Source: Chitinimonas_A lacunae (lineage in GTDB: Bacteria > Pseudomonadota > Gammaproteobacteria > Burkholderiales > Chitinimonadaceae). Taken from it: a DNA stretch of 64,000 bases. The notes under the pieces were generated by a model. It was given only the letters and a program-made list of their open reading frames with translations, had not been told where the DNA came from and searched no databases. Position 1 is the first letter of the stretch. The number at the start of each line of letters is the position of its first letter. A program made the position numbers and the translations under genes. Of the stretch, positions 16,890 to 25,378 are shown one piece after another. The DNA is taken from contig NZ_JBHSBU010000001.1 of NCBI RefSeq assembly GCF_042650885.1, positions 2,480,001 to 2,544,000 on the forward strand, given 5' to 3'.

Positions 16890-17696
16890 ATGCCCAAGTC
16901 CTCGCTTCCCGTCCGGATCTGGCGCTTTCTGCGCTTGGTATTTCATCTGCTGGCAGGCGTTATTGAAGTCGGCCTGTATTTTCCGGGCCGTTCCGCCATG
17001 GCGCGGCGCCATGCCGTGGCGCGCTGGTCGCGCCGGTTGGTGAGTATTGCGGCTATCGAGGTCCGGGCCCAGGGTCATATTCCGGCCCCCACGGTCGAGG
17101 CAGCCATCCTCGTTGCCAACCATGTGTCCTGGCTCGATATTTTCGTGATGAATGCGGTAGTGGCTTCTCGCTTCGTGGCCAAATCGGAAGTGCGCAACTG
17201 GCCGCTGATCGGCTGGCTATGCGAACGTACCGGCACCCTGTTTATCAGCCGCGAGCGACGCCAGGATGCAGCCCGGGTCAATCAGGCCATCGCTGGCGCG
17301 CTCAACGATGGCGACTGCGTGGCAGTGTTTCCCGAAGGAAGCACCAGCGATGGCTTTACCCTGAAGCCCTTCAATGCCGCCTTGCTGCAACCGGCCGTTC
17401 AGGCCGGAGCGCCGATCATTCCGGTGGCGTTGCGCTATCTCGATGCCTATGGCCGCCAGACCGATATTCCAGCTTATGTAGACGATCTATCGCTGGTGGA
17501 ATCGGTGCTGCGCATCCTGGCGCAGCGGCGTCTGATCGCCGAATTGACCTTTCTGTCGCCGCTTCCTGCCGATGGCCGTCACCGGCGCGAACTGGCCAAA
17601 GCCGCCGAAGCCGCGATTGCCGAGGTACTTAGTCCGCCCCCAGCCGTGCCGGCTGCTGAGAAGGTATCTGAAATACGCGCCGGTCTTCCAGCCTGA
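16890..17696 (+). CDS. olsA: 1-acyl-sn-glycerol-3-phosphate-type acyltransferase, OlsA-like
   Basis: OlsA adds the second acyl chain to lyso-ornithine lipid, and PlsC homologues do the same with lysophosphatidic acid. The 268-residue product has an N-terminal hydrophobic segment, the catalytic NHVSWLD (H-x4-D) near residue 76, the substrate motif FPEGSTSDG near 149, and PIIPVALRY. The start is the first ATG giving a PlsC-like N terminus (MPKSSLPVRIWRFLRLVFH). The frame is open further upstream into olsB. The final 68 bases overlap the 3' end of apaH on the other strand. Confidence 0.8.
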   Translation: MPKSSLPVRIWRFLRLVFHLLAGVIEVGLYFPGRSAMARRHAVARWSRRLVSIAAIEVRAQGHIPAPTVEAAILVANHVSWLDIFVMNAVVASRFVAKSEVRNWPLIGWLCERTGTLFISRERRQDAARVNQAIAGALNDGDCVAVFPEGSTSDGFTLKPFNAALLQPAVQAGAPIIPVALRYLDAYGRQTDIPAYVDDLSLVESVLRILAQRRLIAELTFLSPLPADGRHRRELAKAAEAAIAEVLSPPPAVPAAEKVSEIRAGLPA

Positions 17697-18453
17697 CGGC
17701 GGTAAGCTGACGCCCCCAGATACAGCCGGTATCGAGCGCGATCAATTGCGGCTCAAGCCGCAGCCCCAGCGCCGACCAATGGCCAAATACCACGGTATGG
17801 CGCTCCACTGGCCGCCCGGGCCAGGCAAACCAGGGCATCAGGCCTGATGGAATATCGGCAGGCTCGCCCTTGAATTCGAAATCGAGTGCGCCGTCGGCAT
17901 TGACCAGCCGCATTCGGGTACAGGCATTGATGATCAGGCGCCAGCGTTCGTAGCCCTGAAGACGAGGAGACCAGGTGCGGGGCGAATTGCCATACATATT
18001 GCCAAGCAGGTCCCGATAAGCCTTGCCGCGCAGTTCCGCCTCCACCTCAGCGCACAAGACCTGGGCCTCGGCCAACTCCCAGCAGGGGAGAATGCCGGCA
18101 TGGACCAGGGCATAGTCATCAAGGGTCAACAGCAGGCGTTGTTGACGCAGCCAGTCGAGCAGCAGCTCGCGATCCTCGGCCGCCAGCACGTCGTCGCAGG
18201 TGTCCTTGCCCTTGAGTTTGGCTTTGCCCGCTGCCACCGCCAGCAGATGCAGATCGTGGTTGCCGAGCACCACCTCGACCGCAGCGCGCTGACGATAGGC
18301 CCAGCGCAAAACTGCCAGCGAGTCCGGGCCGCGATTGACCAGATCGCCGATCAGAATCAAGCGGTCACGCTCAGACGAAAAACCGATATGGCCCAACAAG
18401 GCCTGGAATTCGTCATTGCAACCCTGGATATCTCCCACCGCGTAAGTCGCCAT
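17629..18453 (-). CDS. apaH: Bis(5'-nucleosyl)-tetraphosphatase (symmetrical) ApaH
   Basis: ApaH hydrolyses Ap4A to two ADP and can act as an RNA decapping enzyme. The 274-residue protein has the metallophosphatase motifs GDIQGC (residue 7), GDLVNRGPDS (about 36), GNHDLHLLA (about 64) and VHAGILPCW (about 116), plus VFGHWSALG near 223. Its 3' end overlaps that of olsA by 68 bases in the antisense direction, the largest coding overlap in the window. It is divergent from the HDOD gene. Confidence 0.95.
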   Translation of the reverse strand: MATYAVGDIQGCNDEFQALLGHIGFSSERDRLILIGDLVNRGPDSLAVLRWAYRQRAAVEVVLGNHDLHLLAVAAGKAKLKGKDTCDDVLAAEDRELLLDWLRQQRLLLTLDDYALVHAGILPCWELAEAQVLCAEVEAELRGKAYRDLLGNMYGNSPRTWSPRLQGYERWRLIINACTRMRLVNADGALDFEFKGEPADIPSGLMPWFAWPGRPVERHTVVFGHWSALGLRLEPQLIALDTGCIWGRQLTAVRLEDRRVFQIPSQQPARLGAD

Positions 18454-18544
18454 ATCCTCTCCCGTGCCGCCTTAGCTGGTATGGTTAAAAACGGCTACTT
18501 GTCTACCCGCTGCGCCAGTCGCTATGCTGGCCCAGGGAGGTCGC

Positions 18545-19426
18545 ATGATCGAGCAACCCTTATCCGGTGTTCCCGCCTGGGTCGATTGGCTCGACGGCCA
18601 GTCTTTGCCGCTGCTGGCACCGATCCGTGCCGCCCTGCCGCGTTTGTTGGCGCGCGAGGCCGATGTCCACGCCGTTACCAATCTGGCCTATCGCGATGCC
18701 TTGTTGGCGGCTGGACTGTGGAGCCTGCTGCCACCCGTCCGACGCCAGAACAAAGCCGGCGACCTCAGCACCCTGGAGCGGGTGGTGTTGATGACCGGTA
18801 TCGATACCGTCCTGCAAGCCTGCCTGAAGCGTCCCATCTTGCCTGATCTGCTGGGGCAGCAGCGCGCTGCGCTGTCCTGGGCCCATCTGCTGCTGCAACG
18901 CAGTCGCCTTGCCACCGTCTGTGCCGAGCTGCTGGCCAAACAGCGCCATGATATCGATGCGCATGAGGTGATGACGGCGGCGCTGCTGCGTGATCTGGTC
19001 GAAATCCTGCTGACCATCCACGCCCCGAAACTGGTGGGCCGTATCGTGGCGCTACAGCGCAACGATTCCCAACTGCGCAGCGGCATGGCCCAGAAGATGG
19101 TGTTCGGCTTTCCCTTTGTGGAGCTGCAACTGGCGCTGGTCGAACACTGGCATCTGCCGGCGGTATTGCTGCAACTGATGGACGAGCGCCACGCCAATGT
19201 ACCCCGGGTGCGTACCGTAGCGACCGCCGTGGCCTTTGCCCGCCATGTCACACGTGGCTGGCATGATACCGCGCTGCCCAGCGACTATCAGCAGATTGCC
19301 GATCTGTGTCGCATCCCGGCCGATGCCGCCTACCGGCTGGCCCAGTCAGCCGCCATTCGTGCTGCCCGCGACTGGCGCTGGTATGGCATAGCCCCGCCGG
19401 CGGCCATGCTGCCGGCTTTGTCTTAA
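18545..19426 (+). CDS. HDOD-domain protein (probable signalling protein)
   Basis: HDOD domains are degenerate HD-phosphohydrolase folds used in regulation, usually without catalytic activity. The 293-residue product shows the helical HDOD pattern (LERVVLMTGIDTVLQACL near 80, AHEVMTAALLRDLVEILL near 145, MVFGFPFVELQLALVEHWHLP near 190). The metal-binding HD pair of active phosphodiesterases is not apparent. The ATG is preceded by GGGAGG. Target and pathway are unknown. It is a single gene between apaH and the terminator of the ribosomal block. Confidence 0.75.
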   Translation: MIEQPLSGVPAWVDWLDGQSLPLLAPIRAALPRLLAREADVHAVTNLAYRDALLAAGLWSLLPPVRRQNKAGDLSTLERVVLMTGIDTVLQACLKRPILPDLLGQQRAALSWAHLLLQRSRLATVCAELLAKQRHDIDAHEVMTAALLRDLVEILLTIHAPKLVGRIVALQRNDSQLRSGMAQKMVFGFPFVELQLALVEHWHLPAVLLQLMDERHANVPRVRTVATAVAFARHVTRGWHDTALPSDYQQIADLCRIPADAAYRLAQSAAIRAARDWRWYGIAPPAAMLPALS

Positions 19427-19519
19427 AGGAAAATAATAAGACTTATACCTGCAAGACACGGTGAGCCAGAAAATAATTTCTGAAAAATTTTCGCCTTAAT
19501 AGTCTCAGAAAGCGAAAAT

Positions 19520-19548
19520 GAAAAAGCCAACCCTAGGGTTGGCTTTCC
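19520..19548 (-). terminator. Rho-independent terminator at the end of the alpha operon
   Basis: The palindrome AGCCAACCCTAGGGTTGGCT is followed on the minus strand by TTTTTC, 20 bases after the rplQ stop. It also lies downstream of the convergent HDOD gene and may serve both. Confidence 0.9.
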
Positions 19549-19566
19549 AGCTGGGATGCGAAACGC

Positions 19567-19959
19567 TTATTCAGCGGCTTCGACGATCCCGGCATCTTCC
19601 GGACGGTCTACCAGTTCGACCAGCGCCATCGGGGCATTGTCGCCCTGACGGAAGCCGTACTTCAGAATACGCAGGTAGCCGCCATTGCGAGCCTTGTAAC
19701 GCGGGCCCAGCACATCGAACAGCTTGATCACGATCTCGCGGTCGCGAGTGCGATCGAAGGCCAGACGCAGGTTGGCCACGGTGCGTTCGCGCTTGCCGAG
19801 CGTAATCAGCGGCTCGGCGACGCGGCGCAGTTCCTTGGCCTTCGGCAGCGTGGTCTTGATGACCTCGTGCTTCAGCAGCGCGTTGGTCAGGTTGCGCAAC
19901 ATCGCCAGACGATGGCTCGTCGTGCGATTGAGTTTGCGATTGCTCAAACGGTGACGCAT
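19567..19959 (-). CDS. rplQ: 50S ribosomal protein L17
   Basis: L17 lies at the base of the 50S subunit next to the polypeptide exit. The 130-residue protein begins MRHRLSNRKLNRTTSHRLA and contains VIKTTLPKAKELRRVAEPLITLGK, the family signature. It is the last gene of the alpha operon (rpsM-rpsK-rpsD-rpoA-rplQ) and is followed by a terminator. Confidence 0.97.
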   Translation of the reverse strand: MRHRLSNRKLNRTTSHRLAMLRNLTNALLKHEVIKTTLPKAKELRRVAEPLITLGKRERTVANLRLAFDRTRDREIVIKLFDVLGPRYKARNGGYLRILKYGFRQGDNAPMALVELVDRPEDAGIVEAAE

Positions 19960-19985
19960 GGTTTAATCCTTTCTTCGAGCCCGGA

Positions 19986-20969
19986 TCACGCCTTGTCCAG
20001 GCCGACCGGCGGCCAGTTTTCCAGCTTCATACCGAGCGTCAGACCCTTGGAGGCCAGCACTTCCTTGATTTCATTCAAGGACTTGCGACCCAGGTTCGGG
20101 GTCTTCAGCAGTTCGGTTTCGGTACGCTGGATCAGGTCGCCGATATAGTAGATGTTCTCCGCCTTCAGGCAGTTGGCCGAGCGGACGGTCAGTTCGAGAT
20201 CGTCGACCGGACGCAGCAGGATCGGGTCGACCTGCGGCGCACGCGGCGCCTCGGGTTCGACCGTCGTGCCCTTGAGGTCGGCGAAGACCGACAGCTGCTC
20301 GACCAGTACCCGGGCGGCATAGCGAACAGCCTCTTCCGGGTCGATCGCACCGTTCGTTTCAATCTCCATCACCAGCTTATCCAGGTCGGTACGCTGCTCG
20401 ACGCGAGCGCTTTCGACCGAATAGCTGACACGACGGATCGGGCTGAAGGAGGCGTCGAGCGGGACGGCGCCAATGCTACGGCCCTCGTCCTTGTTGTGGC
20501 GCACCGTCGCGGGCTGATAGCCACGACCACGTTCGATCTTGATTTCCATCGCCAGCTTGCCGCCGGACGAAAGATTGGCGATCACGTGATCCGGATTGAC
20601 GATCTCGACGTCGTGCGGCAGCTCGATATCACCGGCACGGACCACACCTTCGCCGTCTTTCTTCAGCGTCAGCATGGCTTCGTGGCGACCGTGCAGCTTG
20701 AGGACAACGCCCTTCAGGTTCAGGAGAATGTCGACCACATCCTCTTGCACGCCGTCGAGCGCCGAATACTCGTGCAGCACGCCTTCGATCTTCACCTCGG
20801 TGGGGGCGAAGCCGGGCATCGACGACAGCAGGATGCGGCGCAACGCATTGCCGAGCGTATGGCCGTAACCACGCTCGAACGGCTCCATCACGACACGCGC
20901 CTGGGTCGGCGAGGATGCCTGCACATCGATGATGCGCGGCTTCAGCAGGTCATTCGCGTTGCTTTGCAT
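19986..20969 (-). CDS. rpoA: DNA-directed RNA polymerase alpha subunit
   Basis: The alpha dimer nucleates RNA polymerase assembly and its C-terminal domain contacts UP elements and activators. The ATG gives 327 residues; a TTG two codons earlier is less likely. The N-terminal dimerisation domain holds GYGHTLGNALRRILLSSM (34-51). The C-terminal domain after about 245 has the helix-hairpin-helix LTVRSANCLKAENIYYIGDL, including the arginine and asparagine used for DNA contact. It lies between rpsD and rplQ. Confidence 0.97.
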   Translation of the reverse strand: MQSNANDLLKPRIIDVQASSPTQARVVMEPFERGYGHTLGNALRRILLSSMPGFAPTEVKIEGVLHEYSALDGVQEDVVDILLNLKGVVLKLHGRHEAMLTLKKDGEGVVRAGDIELPHDVEIVNPDHVIANLSSGGKLAMEIKIERGRGYQPATVRHNKDEGRSIGAVPLDASFSPIRRVSYSVESARVEQRTDLDKLVMEIETNGAIDPEEAVRYAARVLVEQLSVFADLKGTTVEPEAPRAPQVDPILLRPVDDLELTVRSANCLKAENIYYIGDLIQRTETELLKTPNLGRKSLNEIKEVLASKGLTLGMKLENWPPVGLDKA

Positions 20970-21009
20970 AAACAAACAATCCCTTTATCGAAACGAACTG
21001 GAGCGACGA

Positions 21010-21630
21010 TTACTTCGAGTAGTACTCGACGACGAGCTGCTCGTTGATATCGCTCGACAGGTCGTTCCGCTCCGGCGTAGCTTTGTACACGCCTTCCATT
21101 TTCTTGGGATCGATGCTGACCCAGCTCGGGAAGCCGATCTGTTCGGCGAGCGCCAGGGCTTCCTGGATGCGAACCTGTTTCTTGGACTTCTCGCGGATCG
21201 CGATCACGTCACCAACCTTGACTTGGTAGGACGGGATATTGACGACCACGCCGTTGACGGTCAGCGCCTTATGGCTGACCAGCTGACGCGCTTCAGAGCG
21301 AGTCGAGCCGAAGCCCATGCGATACACGACGTTGTCGAGACGCGATTCCAGCAGCTTCAACAGGTTTTCACCGGTCGAACCTTTGCGGCGGGCCGCTTCT
21401 TCGAAATAACGACGGAACTGGCGTTCGAGTACGCCGTAGATGCGGCGAATCTTTTGTTTTTCACGCAGTTGGGTACCGAAGTCGGACAGACGGGGCGTTT
21501 TAGCGCCGTGCTGACCAGGAGCGGTATCCAGCTTGCATTTGGTATCCAAGGCGCGACGGGCACTCTTCAAGAAGAGATCAGTGCCTTCCCGGCGCGACAG
21601 TTTACATTTCGGTCCGATATAACGTGCCAT
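21010..21630 (-). CDS. rpsD: 30S ribosomal protein S4
   Basis: S4 is a primary 16S rRNA binder that starts 30S assembly, and in the Escherichia coli model represses the alpha operon. The 206-residue product has the N-terminal ARYIGPKCKLSRREGTDLFL, the S4 RNA-binding domain (LESRLDNVVYRMGFGSTRSEARQLVSHKALTVNG, about 95-130) and the usual tail EQLVVEYYSK. It lacks the N-terminal cysteine cluster of zinc-binding S4 variants. Confidence 0.97.
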   Translation of the reverse strand: MARYIGPKCKLSRREGTDLFLKSARRALDTKCKLDTAPGQHGAKTPRLSDFGTQLREKQKIRRIYGVLERQFRRYFEEAARRKGSTGENLLKLLESRLDNVVYRMGFGSTRSEARQLVSHKALTVNGVVVNIPSYQVKVGDVIAIREKSKKQVRIQEALALAEQIGFPSWVSIDPKKMEGVYKATPERNDLSSDINEQLVVEYYSK

Positions 21631-21645
21631 CTCGGGTCTCCGGAA

Positions 21646-22038
21646 TTAGATACGGCGCTTCTTCGGCGGACGGCAGCCGTTGTGCGGAATCGGGGTTACG
21701 TCAGAAATGCTGGTGATCTTGAAGCCCAGCGCATTCAACGCACGCACGGCCGAGTCGCGGCCGGGGCCGGGACCTTTGATTCGAACTTCGAGATTCTTTA
21801 CACCGTATTCTTGGGCAACTTTACCAGCGTGCTCCGCAGCCACCTGGGCCGCGAAAGGTGTACTTTTACGAGAGCCTCTAAAACCAGCACCGCCCGAGGT
21901 AGCCCAAGATAACGCATTCCCTTGGCGATCGGTGATGGTCACGATCGTGTTGTTGAAGGAAGCGTGCACATGCACGATGCCTTCCGACACGCTCTTTTTG
22001 ACTTTCTTCCGTACACGCACTGTGTTTGCTTTAGCCAT
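21646..22038 (-). CDS. rpsK: 30S ribosomal protein S11
   Basis: S11 forms part of the 30S platform near the mRNA exit. The 130-residue product has GIVHVHASFNNTIVTITDRQGNALSWATSGG and the C-terminal GPGRDSAVRALNALGFKITSISDVTPIPHNGCRPPKKRRI pattern, both invariant in the family. It is flanked by rpsM and rpsD in the standard alpha-operon order. Confidence 0.97.
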   Translation of the reverse strand: MAKANTVRVRKKVKKSVSEGIVHVHASFNNTIVTITDRQGNALSWATSGGAGFRGSRKSTPFAAQVAAEHAGKVAQEYGVKNLEVRIKGPGPGRDSAVRALNALGFKITSISDVTPIPHNGCRPPKKRRI

Positions 22039-22053
22039 TGTCAGTCCTTTAGA

Positions 22054-22416
22054 TTACTTCTTCGCACCGAGCGGCTTCTTCGGTCCTTTACGGGTCCGAG
22101 CATTGGTGCGGGTGCGCTGGCCGCGCACGGGCAGGCCGCGACGGTGGCGCAGGCCACGATAGCAGCCCAGGTCCATCAAGCGCTTGATGTTCATCGTCGT
22201 TTCGCGGCGAAGATCACCTTCGACCGTGAATTTGCCGATCTCTTCGCGCAGCTTGTCCATTTCGGCGTCCGTGAGGTCCTTGATCTTGCGATCGGTCGGC
22301 ACGCCGGCCGAGGCGCAAATCGCCTTGGCGCGGGTCGCACCGATACCATAGATCGCTTGAAGACCGATCACGGCATGCTGATGATTGGGAATGTTTACCC
22401 CAGCAATACGGGCCAT
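22054..22416 (-). CDS. rpsM: 30S ribosomal protein S13
   Basis: S13 lies in the 30S head and contacts the P-site tRNA and 50S bridges. The 120-residue product opens MARIAGVNIPNHQHAVIGLQAIYGIG and ends GLPVRGQRTRTNARTRKGPKK, the conserved basic tail. It is the first gene of the alpha operon, downstream of rpmJ. Confidence 0.97.
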   Translation of the reverse strand: MARIAGVNIPNHQHAVIGLQAIYGIGATRAKAICASAGVPTDRKIKDLTDAEMDKLREEIGKFTVEGDLRRETTMNIKRLMDLGCYRGLRHRRGLPVRGQRTRTNARTRKGPKKPLGAKK

Positions 22417-22491
22417 GTTCGTTACCCTAAATTCAAAAAGTTGCGGATTCTAGCACCGAAACCAGTCAGCGGCAATTCCAGCCACTGATCC

Positions 22492-22605
22492 TTAGCCTTG
22501 GCGCTGCTTGTGCCGCGGATCGGTACAGATCACGCGCACCACGCGATTGCGGCGGATGATCTTGCAATTGCGGCAGATCTTCTTGACCGAAGCTTGCACT
22601 CGCAT
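22492..22605 (-). CDS. rpmJ: 50S ribosomal protein L36 (zinc-binding form)
   Basis: This 37-residue gene starts MRVQASVKKICRNCKIIRR and ends DPRHKQRQG. The zinc ligands Cys11, Cys14, Cys27 and His33 are all present, so this is the C+ type of L36. It lies between infA and rpsM, the usual betaproteobacterial position, and is preceded by AAAGGG. Confidence 0.95.
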   Translation of the reverse strand: MRVQASVKKICRNCKIIRRNRVVRVICTDPRHKQRQG

Positions 22606-22634
22606 CGTTCTACCCTTTCAATTAAAAACCCGCG

Positions 22635-22853
22635 TTACTTGGCGCGGAAGACGATACGGGCGCGGGAGAGATCATAAGGTGTCAGTTCGACCGTCACCTT
22701 ATCGCCAGGCAGGATACGGATATAGTGCATCCGCATCTTGCCGGAAATGTGGCCGAGCACCACATGACCATTCTCCAACTTCACCCGGAACGTCGCGTTG
22801 GGCAAGTTCTCAACGATCTCGCCCTGCATCTGAATTACGTCTTCCTTCGCCAT
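22635..22853 (-). CDS. infA: Translation initiation factor IF-1
   Basis: IF-1 binds the A site of the 30S subunit during initiation. The 72-residue OB-fold protein starts MAKEDVIQMQGEIVENLPNA and contains HVVLGHISGKMRMHYIRILPGDKV, the family core. Its position between secY and rpmJ, in place of a separate locus as in enterobacteria, is normal for betaproteobacteria. Confidence 0.97.
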   Translation of the reverse strand: MAKEDVIQMQGEIVENLPNATFRVKLENGHVVLGHISGKMRMHYIRILPGDKVTVELTPYDLSRARIVFRAK

Positions 22854-22895
22854 GACTCGCTCTGGACCCTGTGCACCGTATCAACCCGGTTCGGA

Positions 22896-24209
22896 TCAGC
22901 CGGCCTTGAAATTGGCCTTTTTCAACAAGCTCTCGTACTGATGCGACAACAGATACGATTGAACCTGCGCCATAAAGTCCATCGTGACCACTACCACGAT
23001 CAGCAAGGAAGTACCACCGAAATAGAACGGCAGGCTCCATTGCAGGATCAGGAATTCAGGAATCAGACAGACGATGGTGATATAGATCGCACCGATCAAG
23101 GTCAGGCGAAGGATCACCCGCTCGATATACTTGGCCGTCTGCTCGCCCGGACGGATGCCCGGAACGAAAGCACCACTCTTCTTCAGGTTATCTGCCGTCT
23201 CTTTGGGATTGAACACCAGAGCCGTATAGAAGAAGCAGAAGAAGATAATCGCGGCGGCATACAGCATCACATACACCGGCTGGCCGGGATGGAGCATGTT
23301 GCCGATCGGCTTGAGCCAGTCGAACGATTGGTTGTTACTGGTCCAGGACAATAACGTCGCTGGGAACAGGATGATGCTCGATGCAAAGATCGGCGGAATG
23401 ACGCCAGCCATATTGAGCTTAAGCGGCAGATGCGTACTTTGACCTTGCACCATGCGGCGGCCGACCTGGCGCTGGGCGTAATTGACCAACACCTTGCGCT
23501 GACCGCGCTCCACAAATACCACGACCCATGTCACCAGCACGACGCCGACCGCCAGACCGATCACCAAGAGCGAAGACAACGAGCCTTGGCTGGCCAGTTC
23601 CAGCGTTTTACCGATCGAACTGGGGATACCGGCGGCAATACCCGCGAAGATCAGAATCGAGATACCGTTACCCAGTCCCCGTTCAGTCACCTGCTCGCCC
23701 AGCCACATCAGGAACATGGTGCCGGTAACCAGCGCCACGACCGTGGTGAGATAGAACTCCGCAGGACCGATCAGTACCATATTCGGCATGCTGAGCAGCA
23801 GACGTGCAGCAAAGAAGCTCTGCACCGTTGCCAGCAACACCGTCGCATAGCGGGTGTACTGGGTGATCTTGCGTCGTCCTGCCTCGCCTTCCTTCTTCAG
23901 CTCCTTGAGACTGGGCAGCACTTCAGAAGCAAGCTGCAGGATGATCGATGCCGAGATATACGGCATGATGCCAATCGCAAACACAGTAAACTTGGAAAGC
24001 GCGCCGCCGGAAAACATGTTGAACATGTTCAGCAAGCCCGCCCCGCTCTTCGACATGTCGAAGAGCTTGGCGAGCTCGACCGGGTTGATACCCGGTACGG
24101 GAATGTGCGCCCCAATGCGATAGACGATCAAAGCACCAATCAGGAACCAGATCCGTTTCTTCAGATCCGCGAATTTACTCGCGGTACTGGCCATCGCGGG
24201 ATTCGCCAC
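22896..24209 (-). CDS. secY: Protein translocase channel subunit SecY
   Basis: SecY is the ten-helix pore of the Sec translocon, working with SecE and SecG. The 437-residue product has the N-terminal KKRIWFLIGALIVYRIGAHIPVPGINP, the plug region after LLNMFNMFSGGALSKFTVFAIGIMPYISASII, and the conserved cytoplasmic loop YAQRQVGRRMVQGQSTHLPLKLNMAGVIPPIFASS. The GTG start is supported by AAGGG seven bases upstream; an ATG five codons later is the alternative. It is the penultimate gene of the spc operon, after rplO. Confidence 0.97.
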   Translation of the reverse strand: MANPAMASTASKFADLKKRIWFLIGALIVYRIGAHIPVPGINPVELAKLFDMSKSGAGLLNMFNMFSGGALSKFTVFAIGIMPYISASIILQLASEVLPSLKELKKEGEAGRRKITQYTRYATVLLATVQSFFAARLLLSMPNMVLIGPAEFYLTTVVALVTGTMFLMWLGEQVTERGLGNGISILIFAGIAAGIPSSIGKTLELASQGSLSSLLVIGLAVGVVLVTWVVVFVERGQRKVLVNYAQRQVGRRMVQGQSTHLPLKLNMAGVIPPIFASSIILFPATLLSWTSNNQSFDWLKPIGNMLHPGQPVYVMLYAAAIIFFCFFYTALVFNPKETADNLKKSGAFVPGIRPGEQTAKYIERVILRLTLIGAIYITIVCLIPEFLILQWSLPFYFGGTSLLIVVVVTMDFMAQVQSYLLSHQYESLLKKANFKAG

Positions 24210-24229
24210 AGGTAAACCCTTATTCTGCC

Positions 24230-24664
24230 TTACTCGGTAATGCCGCCACCGGCAGCCTCAAGCGCCGCCTTGGCGCCGGCAGTTGCCGACACACCGCGGA
24301 GCTTGACTGCACGTTCGACCTTGCCTGCCAGAATGATCTTGGCAGCCTTGGCCGACAGCGGCACCAGGCCAGTCTGTTTCAGAACCAGCAGATCGGCCTC
24401 ATCGACCGGCAGCTTGTTCAGGTCACCGCTGCGGACTTCCGCAGTCAGGTGCTTGGTCAGCGACACGAAACCGCGCTTGGGCAGGCGGCGTTGCAGCGGC
24501 ATTTGACCGCCTTCAAAACCGACCTTGTGGAAGCCACCCGAACGCGACTTCTGACCCTTGTGGCCACGGCCGCAAGTCTTGCCCAAACCGGAACCGATAC
24601 CGCGACCGACACGCTTCTTCGCATGCTTGGCGCCATCAGCGGGCTTGATCGTATTGAGTTCCAT
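24230..24664 (-). CDS. rplO: 50S ribosomal protein L15
   Basis: L15 is a late assembly protein of the 50S subunit. The 144-residue product has the glycine- and lysine-rich N-terminal half KKRVGRGIGSGLGKTCGRGHKGQKSRSGG and the globular LSAKAAKIILAGKVERAVKLRGVSATAGAKAALE half. It is two bases after rpmD and upstream of secY, as in the standard spc operon. Confidence 0.97.
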   Translation of the reverse strand: MELNTIKPADGAKHAKKRVGRGIGSGLGKTCGRGHKGQKSRSGGFHKVGFEGGQMPLQRRLPKRGFVSLTKHLTAEVRSGDLNKLPVDEADLLVLKQTGLVPLSAKAAKIILAGKVERAVKLRGVSATAGAKAALEAAGGGITE

Positions 24665-24666
24665 GA

Positions 24667-24852
24667 TTAGCCCTCGCTTTTCACCAGATAGCTGATCTTA
24701 TTGATCATGCCGCGGTTTTCCGGGGTATCGAGCACTTCAACCGACTGGTTGATCTTCTTCAGGCCCAGGCCGCGGGCGCACGCCTTGTGCGACTCCAGAC
24801 GACCGATCAGGCTCTTGACGAGCGTGACCTTCACTTTGCGAGCGTCAGCCAT
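24667..24852 (-). CDS. rpmD: 50S ribosomal protein L30
   Basis: L30 is a small 50S protein. The 61-residue product contains KVTLVKSLIGRLESHKACARGLGL and NRGMINKISYLVKSEG, the family pattern. Its start overlaps the rpsE end by eight bases, which suggests coupled translation. Confidence 0.96.
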   Translation of the reverse strand: MADARKVKVTLVKSLIGRLESHKACARGLGLKKINQSVEVLDTPENRGMINKISYLVKSEG

Positions 24853-25366
24853 TTGCCTCTACCCCCAGCATCTGTTCGACCGTCAGGCCACGCTTGGCAG
24901 CCACTTCGGCCGGCGAACGCAGCTTCATCAGACCGTCCAAAGTGGCACGGACGATGTTGTACGGATTGGTCGAGCCATGGCACTTGGCCGAGATGTTATG
25001 CACGCCCATCACTTCGAAAACAGCACGCATCGGGCCACCGGCCTTGATACCACTACCTTCGGGAGCAGGCTGCATAAACACCGTGGTGGCGCCATGCTTG
25101 CCGAACACTGCGTGATGAACGGTACCGTTCTTCAGCGCGATCTTGACCATCTTGCGACGGGCTTCTTCCATCGCTTTTTGCACGGCAGCGGGCACTTCTT
25201 TGGACTTGCCCTTGCCCATGCCGATACCACCATCACCATCGCCAACCACGGTCAGTGCAGCGAAGCCGAGAATACGGCCACCCTTCACCACCTTGGTCAC
25301 GCGGTTGACGCTGATCATCTTCTCCCGCAGGCCATCGCCGCGATCTTCGATATCAGTCTTCGCCAT
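24845..25366 (-). CDS. rpsE: 30S ribosomal protein S5
   Basis: S5 is needed for translational accuracy and forms part of the mRNA entry site. The ATG with GGAG eight bases upstream gives 173 residues starting MAKTDIEDRGDGLREKMISVNRV. A longer frame adds four residues. VVKGGRILGFAALTVVGDGDGGIGMGKGK is the double-stranded RNA-binding domain. GSGIKAGGPMRAVFEVMGVHNISAKCHGSTNPYNIVRATLDGL is the C-terminal domain. Confidence 0.97.
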   Translation of the reverse strand: MAKTDIEDRGDGLREKMISVNRVTKVVKGGRILGFAALTVVGDGDGGIGMGKGKSKEVPAAVQKAMEEARRKMVKIALKNGTVHHAVFGKHGATTVFMQPAPEGSGIKAGGPMRAVFEVMGVHNISAKCHGSTNPYNIVRATLDGLMKLRSPAEVAAKRGLTVEQMLGVEANG

Positions 25367-25378
25367 GTTTGACTCCAA

